Shown here: positions 48,350 to 53,059 of the stretch, in pieces
Layout of the letters: each line of letters opens with the position of its first letter
How positions within the stretch are numbered: the first letter of the stretch is position 1
Source of the DNA: Chrysophaeum taylorii
Lineage: Eukaryota > Sar > Pelagophyceae > Pelagomonadales > Pelagomonadaceae
DNA length: 53,059 bases
Direction of reading: 5' to 3'
Assembly (NCBI GenBank): GCA_029834535.1
Contig: JAQMWT010000056.1
Span: forward strand, 1-53,059
Made by a program: the position numbers and the translations under genes
Notes under the pieces: model-generated
The model's input: only the letters and a program-made list of their open reading frames with translations
What the model was told of the DNA's origin: nothing
Database searches by the model: none

Positions 48350-49417
48350 ATGGCAGAACACGCAGCACGAGCCGCACCTAAGGCGATCACAGGTGCGGAT
48401 ATATTGAAGCTCGAAGCTCCTGTAGTTGAGTTCCTTAATGAGGGGAACCGCTTCCAGCTTCAGAACCGCAAGGTATCCTTGCAAATCAAGCATATCAAGC
48501 AATTACTACGGTCCAGTCATGCCGATGCTTTCCTCGAGTACGACTCGTATGAAGCATATACTCGGTCATGCAAGGACTACGAAATCCTCCGGAATCAAAT
48601 TCTCGATCGCGTTTTCCTGGAATGGAAGACCGATAGGGCTGCTGATCTCCGTTTAACTGTTGATGAGTTACCCCCTGAGTATCAGGAATGGCATTTCACC
48701 AACGAAGCTTTCCCCCACTTACCTGATGCAGAAGTAGCTCAGCTAACTACCGTCTGTTACGACTATGAAGTCAAGGCATTACGTCCTGAAATCAACGCTC
48801 GTTTCTTAGAAGAGGAACGAATCTTAAATCGCGCGCACCCGAAGGCACTAGCTTTCGACACTCGTGTTCGTGCCCCGGTTACCATGTTCTCGTTAACTGC
48901 AGCTGACTGGCACACTTACCAGAACACGTACGCTACGTTCTTACATACTTACTTCAATCTTGAAAGTGTTGGAAAACCGGCACTTGCGGCCTGGCCCGCC
49001 ATCAATGAGATATACAACAAAAGTTATTTACCCAACAAGGCTCGAGCTATTATGCTCATCGCCTTTAATCACTACGAGTCTGTTACGACTACTGATGTGT
49101 CTTATTTGAAACAGCAATTTAACTCTGTTGTTTATAATCCTAACTGGTATGTCCATGTATTTATCGAAGCTGTCCTAGCATTTAGGCAAATCTCTTACCA
49201 ACTTAACCAGGAAGAGACTGACCTTCAATTCGACTTTGGCACTCTTTGCAGAAAAATCTATGAAGAGATACATCGGCACTATGCCGATAATACCAGCAAC
49301 AACCGCTACGATCGTGGTTGGGTAGATTGGTGTTATATGTACGAAACCCGATCTTCATCTCGACCTGTACCAGAAGCTGAACGATTGTGTCACCCTACCA
49401 ACCCAGGCTACATTTAG
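48350..49417 (+). CDS. Gag protein of copia-type element (frame breaks near its end)
   Basis: I start it at the ATG at 48350 (MAEHAARAAPKAITGADILK). It shares landmarks with the fragment at 32526-33562: RFQLQNRKVSLQIK, EYDSYEAYTRS, HTYFNLESVGKPALAAWP, NPNWYVHVFIEAVLA, WCYMYETRS. The frame ends at 49417 with GYI. The homologue instead continues PNDVRPLLEFLLKIY, which matches PRLHLEYALDL in the next ORF, so the real protein crosses into that frame. No zinc knuckle is seen. Confidence 0.75.
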   Translation: MAEHAARAAPKAITGADILKLEAPVVEFLNEGNRFQLQNRKVSLQIKHIKQLLRSSHADAFLEYDSYEAYTRSCKDYEILRNQILDRVFLEWKTDRAADLRLTVDELPPEYQEWHFTNEAFPHLPDAEVAQLTTVCYDYEVKALRPEINARFLEEERILNRAHPKALAFDTRVRAPVTMFSLTAADWHTYQNTYATFLHTYFNLESVGKPALAAWPAINEIYNKSYLPNKARAIMLIAFNHYESVTTTDVSYLKQQFNSVVYNPNWYVHVFIEAVLAFRQISYQLNQEETDLQFDFGTLCRKIYEEIHRHYADNTSNNRYDRGWVDWCYMYETRSSSRPVPEAERLCHPTNPGYI

Positions 49418-50853
49418 AATACGCATTAGACCTCCACAGTGTCGTATCAAACTGGTCGAACAAAAGACGCTTAGAACGCCCTGTTTCTTGGCAACCCTAT
49501 GTCGAAGGTTTATCATCTCAACCAAAGCCAAAGTTACTCCTTACACATACTTTGGACTCATCGGACAAAAGTCTGACTCAAACTGCTAACACACTCGCCT
49601 TCATCACTTCGTCCCAACCAGGTACATCTTCCACGTTTAACGCTCGACGCTTGCGTAACTCTAATGATGCTCGCCAGCCTTTCTCTCGCAGCGATTTATC
49701 GTATTATCGTCCTGGTGATTCTTACGTCACCAAGAAAACTGCCGGACAGTCCCATGACCGTCCAATTTACCCCCGCACTTTTGACAGGTCCTCTCGGTCT
49801 AACATGAAATTATTAGATCGAACAAACCACACCTTAAACACCCTGCGAGAGCAGTGTAGCGAACTCACGAAGCATGTGACAGATAATGATACCACGGCTC
49901 AGCTACAACAGAATATCAACAAGTTATTTGAGACCTTGCTACAATCAGCCGATATCCTGTCAACAACATCTACTGAGGACAACAGTAGTTTACTTCGTCT
50001 AAACGAACAGCTCATGTTTGCAGAAGACATCATTTATGATGTAGACGTTCATCTATCCTCGACCGAAAAGTCGTTAAACTACGTGGAGCCACAACACCAT
50101 ACTGTCGTTACTGCTCCCACCCCAACAACAACTCCTCCTACTACAAACACACAGGGTAATCCTTCCAATACTGTGTCTAACCTCTTTACCGCTTCCGCCA
50201 TCTCGGCTTTACCACCAGCATTATTGTCCTCGCTATCTTCACAGGTCCAATCTGCCCTCAATCTACCACCACAAGCCGAACCCAAAAGGGATGCCGATCA
50301 CACCTCTCTATCGTCATTTGACGAAAAACACGGCATGGCTGATGAGGCTGACGAGCCATCACCACCTGTTCAACCGATCATTATTCCAACGAATCTGTTA
50401 TTGCTGAAGAATTTCTTCACCGCTAGTCTTTCCACTACTTGCCCACATTCGGAAAACGCCTTCCTCACCAACTACATGAAGGTAAACAGTGTCCCTCCAC
50501 ATTGCTCTTTCCTATATTTTGACTCTTGTGCTACCATCTCATTGATGTCCACCTACGATTTCGCTATACCCAATCATATAATACCATTGGACTCTAAGTA
50601 CGCTCCGATTGTTATTCAGACGGCAACAGGACAACAACGGGCATCACACATGATGTTAACACGCAACATCGTTATTCCCCTACCAGATCATCCACAAATT
50701 GGCTACGTTAAGATCGACTTCGCTTTATGTCTTCAACCAGTGCATGACCGACATCTCGCTATCCTGAGCATGCTCGAGTGGAACCAGACGAACCTACCAC
50801 TGTGTTCAATGATCGAGCTGAGCCAAAGCTCAGCGCTGTCACGAGCCGCATAG
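49387..50853 (+). CDS. Gag tail and aspartic protease of copia-type element
   Basis: The first ~15 residues continue gag (PRLHLEYALDLHSVVSNWSN). A Ser/Thr-rich middle follows, with helices (LREQCSELTKHV; LLRLNEQLMFAEDII) and a poly-Thr/Pro linker. The retroviral-type aspartic protease comes next: FLYFDSCATISLMS (~50510, DSC in place of DTG) and HLAILSMLEWNQTN (~50770). The ORF has a GTG at its start, so translation should come from the gag frame. After the protease the reading moves to a third frame (50778-51116). Confidence 0.7.
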   Translation: MSPYQPRLHLEYALDLHSVVSNWSNKRRLERPVSWQPYVEGLSSQPKPKLLLTHTLDSSDKSLTQTANTLAFITSSQPGTSSTFNARRLRNSNDARQPFSRSDLSYYRPGDSYVTKKTAGQSHDRPIYPRTFDRSSRSNMKLLDRTNHTLNTLREQCSELTKHVTDNDTTAQLQQNINKLFETLLQSADILSTTSTEDNSSLLRLNEQLMFAEDIIYDVDVHLSSTEKSLNYVEPQHHTVVTAPTPTTTPPTTNTQGNPSNTVSNLFTASAISALPPALLSSLSSQVQSALNLPPQAEPKRDADHTSLSSFDEKHGMADEADEPSPPVQPIIIPTNLLLLKNFFTASLSTTCPHSENAFLTNYMKVNSVPPHCSFLYFDSCATISLMSTYDFAIPNHIIPLDSKYAPIVIQTATGQQRASHMMLTRNIVIPLPDHPQIGYVKIDFALCLQPVHDRHLAILSMLEWNQTNLPLCSMIELSQSSALSRAA

Positions 50854-51178
50854 ACAAAGATGTACGTATACCCATACACTATGTCGCAGCTAATTTACCC
50901 GCTCTCCCTTGTATCACTTACAACATCGCGCGCGACAAGCGGCTGGAACTTCGCTCCCTTGCATTTCCCTCAAGCGATACCATGAAAACAGGGAGCTACT
51001 GGCATACTACAATTACCTACTCCAACGAGTTTTACCAGATCGACCGTGGATTCGCCCTTTGGTTCTCAATCTTCGGAAACAGAACAAATTTGTTCAGCAA
51101 AATACGCAGCCATTGAGTTGACTACTCGCACGACCAGTTTTTCTCTCACAAGAGTCCAATCTCCGCAAACCCTCTGTC
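50854..51178 (+). pseudogene. Linker region between protease and methyltransferase
   Basis: Pieces read DRAEPKLSAVTSRIDKDVRI and, in another frame, YNYLLQRVLPDRPWIRPLVL. It continues to LRKPSVMLLCSG at the methyltransferase start. Two frame changes. No domain recognised. Confidence 0.45.
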
Positions 51179-52860
51179 ATGTTACTTTGTTCTGGTTTGT
51201 CAACTCCGGCGTTCCTGTCTCAAGCCACTAATGACTTAGGCTTAAATATCAATGTAAAGTTGTTGTTGAGTCTGATGATACGCTTGTTCGTATGTTACGC
51301 CACCGTTTTCCTACTGTACTATTATTTGAATCTCTCCCCGCCTTTATTAACCATCTCCACCTAATCTCACCCGAGGAAAGGCGCACATTCTATTGTGATA
51401 TAATTGAGATCACTCCTCCCTGCACAAACAGGAATTTACTAAAACAACAAAAATCAGAAGACTTACACAGTCTGCTGGACGATTCTCTTTTCGACAGCAT
51501 GCTGTCTGTCATCAAGCTACTCCAGCCCTTGGTACTACTGACTGAGATGACGCCTCCGCATAAGTCCTGTCATCAAGACCACATCACAGTGGCCAACCTT
51601 ATCTATACTACCCTTGATTACTGTGTCGATGTTGTTGATAGGTTCCCGACCTACCTATGTGGCGACTACCAATCTAGAGAAAGGTGGATATGCATCGCCA
51701 CCAGATATTCTACTGGACCAATTAAACTATCATCGTGGCCCATCCTCCATCCACGCCCCTTCCTAAAGATCGTGATGATCTACAAGCATTCCCAAGCGCC
51801 TTTGGCTACCTAACCACCTAACCAAAGACTGGATCCGGGTGTTCCCCGATCCTCCATATATCCCGTTCCTAAAACGTTTGCACCTTTACTCTCGCACAGG
51901 TTCTGCTCAGCTTACTATGGCTGACCTTGAATCCCTCATGTTACTGCTTCGCCTTCACTCACAACAGGCTCACGAGCAACGTACTCACTCTGTTCAACCC
52001 GAGTGTACTTACCATCAGTTGTGCTTTAAACGCTCCTCTATGGAGCCATTACCCAATGCAACACATCCTATACACGTCAAGATTTTTACAATCCTCCATA
52101 ACGTGTTTCAAGCTTGTTACTAACTCACCCACCCTGTGTCCTATTACATAACCGTTTTCGAAACTAACCAACCGTCACACAGGTTATTATTACTTACAAC
52201 CTCATCAACATCACACAACTCCTTCTTAACTGGTGGCCACCATTCCGACGGCAACCTCACCATAGAGAACGCCACCACCAACCAAAAGACCCCCATCAAC
52301 GCCTTTGGGAGCACGTATACGTTCACTGCTTCCGACATCCCCCGCGACCGACAGGTCCATATCTGGAGCTGTTATGGGTTACTTGTGGATAGTCCAAGCC
52401 CTTCCCCAAGTTGGCTCCGCTACCTATGGCACCGCCATACAAAACCGTGTCCAGATGCCTTTCGTGATGCCTGGCTGCCTTACCTACAAGGCCACCGACA
52501 ACTCTTTCGATTACAAGGATTCTCTTTGCTCTGGAAGATCACCCATCTCTCATAGTCGCTATATAGGGTACCTTCGTGGAAGTGACCGCAAACTCGGCTC
52601 TAAAATCCCTCAATCTTGCTCCATTGCCAACCGTCCGAGGTATGCCAATATTATTTTACTCGACCCTCGCAACGGGAAATTACGCTACCCCACTCGACCG
52701 GAGTTGATTCGTGCTAACAACCACACCAAACAACAGGAATCTTTCCTCTTGTCTCTACGCCATGACCTTTGCTGTGACATGCTCAGCAATGCTCTGCCTG
52801 CCGGTACGTACAGCACTCTGTACAAGCACCTTTCGCTCATCGTCGCCGATATTAAATCCC
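51174..52860 (+). pseudogene. C5 cytosine DNA methyltransferase domain of the second retrotransposon
   Basis: Motif I: VMLLCSGLSTPAFLSQA (~51176). Next, VVESDDTLVRMLRHRFP (the SAM-contact segment). Motif IV: IIEITPPCTNRN, with catalytic Cys at 51421-51423. Motif VI: PLVLLTEMTPP (~51530; TEM where ENV is usual). Motif VIII: CGDYQSRERWICIA (~51660). Motif IX: KLRYPTRPELIRANN (~52676). Motif X: DMLSNALPAGTYSTLYKHL (~52778). The ~300-residue stretch between VIII and IX is the target-recognition region. At least four frame changes occur (e.g. ~51255), but the order, spacing and RxR motif are typical. It differs clearly from the domain at 1795-2640. Confidence 0.78.
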
Positions 52861-53059
52861 TTATGTTGGACCCTACCTTCCAACATACTGCTGCCGTGAC
52901 GAAGAAATCCTATGTATCCAATTTCATGACCGTTGACCAAGCTCTCCACCACGTGCAGCACAGATACCTTGTCTTTGGCACAATCTCTTTTGATGTCTAT
53001 TTCCAGCAACTGCTTGACCGAAATGTCGTTAAACTATATTCGTCGTCCTACGGATACTC
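52374..53059 (+). CDS. Open frame with methyltransferase C-terminus, runs off right edge
   Basis: Open for 228 codons from the ATG at 52374 (MGYLWIVQALPQVG) to the window end. It holds part of the recognition region, motifs IX and X, and then VADIKSLMLDPTFQHTAAVT and YLVFGTISFDVYFQQLLDRN, which are not methyltransferase motifs. The following domain, presumably integrase or RT, lies outside the window. Confidence 0.6.
   Translation, partial: MGYLWIVQALPQVGSATYGTAIQNRVQMPFVMPGCLTYKATDNSFDYKDSLCSGRSPISHSRYIGYLRGSDRKLGSKIPQSCSIANRPRYANIILLDPRNGKLRYPTRPELIRANNHTKQQESFLLSLRHDLCCDMLSNALPAGTYSTLYKHLSLIVADIKSLMLDPTFQHTAAVTKKSYVSNFMTVDQALHHVQHRYLVFGTISFDVYFQQLLDRNVVKLYSSSYGY

Larger units (their letters stand above)
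47829..53059 (+). mobile_element. Copia-type LTR retrotransposon with a DNA methyltransferase (partial, runs off right edge)
   Basis: Order on the plus strand: half-tRNA primer-binding site, leader, gag, aspartic protease, linker, C5 methyltransferase. RT and integrase are not in the window, so the copia assignment rests on the primer-binding site. A related gag fragment with the same primer-binding site sits at 32526-34022. Confidence 0.68.

Overview
The window is eukaryotic nuclear DNA, most likely from a flagellated microalga. A stramenopile such as a pelagophyte is my best guess, and that guess is inference only. The clues are intronless, GC-rich host genes packed tightly together, a RAP protein with 37-residue helical repeats of the alga/apicomplexan organelle type, a ciliary transition-zone protein (nephrocystin-4), and an unusually mixed load of transposons (Ty3/gypsy, Ty1/copia, Helitron-like, hAT and tyrosine-recombinase elements). 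I see no bacterial operons, CRISPR arrays, rRNA or tRNA genes.

Layout. 1-7863 (minus): Ty3/gypsy LTR retrotransposon running off the left edge. It has a 336-bp LTR with perfect 7-bp inverted ends, a primer-binding site, and a 1860-codon Gag-protease ORF that also holds a complete-looking C5 cytosine DNA methyltransferase before the reverse transcriptase. 9170-11875 (minus): heptatricopeptide/RAP gene. 11875-13870: two tandem Helitron-like copies (A, B). 13871-17655 (minus): broken Ty1/copia element. 18022-20315: hAT transposase pseudogene. 20337-20665: dispersed repeat. 21139-22820: two convergent host genes (ubiquitin-like protein and coiled-coil protein) that share one CTAG stop. 22821-26030: little that I can identify. 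26026-28880 (minus): decayed low-complexity/coiled-coil ORF. 29198-32524: two further tandem Helitron-like copies (C, D). 32526-34022 (minus): copia-type gag fragment with its primer-binding site. 34918-35944: Helitron-like copy E, just upstream of an amino-acid transporter (36073-37272). 37992-40458 (minus): EF-hand/nephrocystin-4 gene, cut at its 5' side by a tyrosine-recombinase element (40537-43102). 43259-44869: a GATA-like zinc-finger ORF and a proline-rich hypothetical. 45569-47765: inverted LTR heads and a gypsy integrase fragment (minus). 47829-53059: a second retrotransposon (plus, copia-type primer-binding site) with gag, aspartic protease and a second, different C5 DNA methyltransferase, running off the right edge.

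How it fits together. The main biological signal is two unrelated retrotransposons that each carry a cytosine methyltransferase at the same place, after the protease. This suggests repeated capture of host-type DNA-methylation enzymes by mobile elements. A second theme is the Helitron-like family. All five copies carry the same degraded Pif1-type helicase tail and an array of about ten TGAACTTACTGG-type repeats. Two copies end right next to host gene starts. The family also shares a terminal module with the tyrosine-recombinase element.

Caution. Almost every transposon ORF, and also the nephrocystin-4 gene, is split by single-base frame changes, several of them in homopolymers. Some of these may be assembly errors rather than decay.
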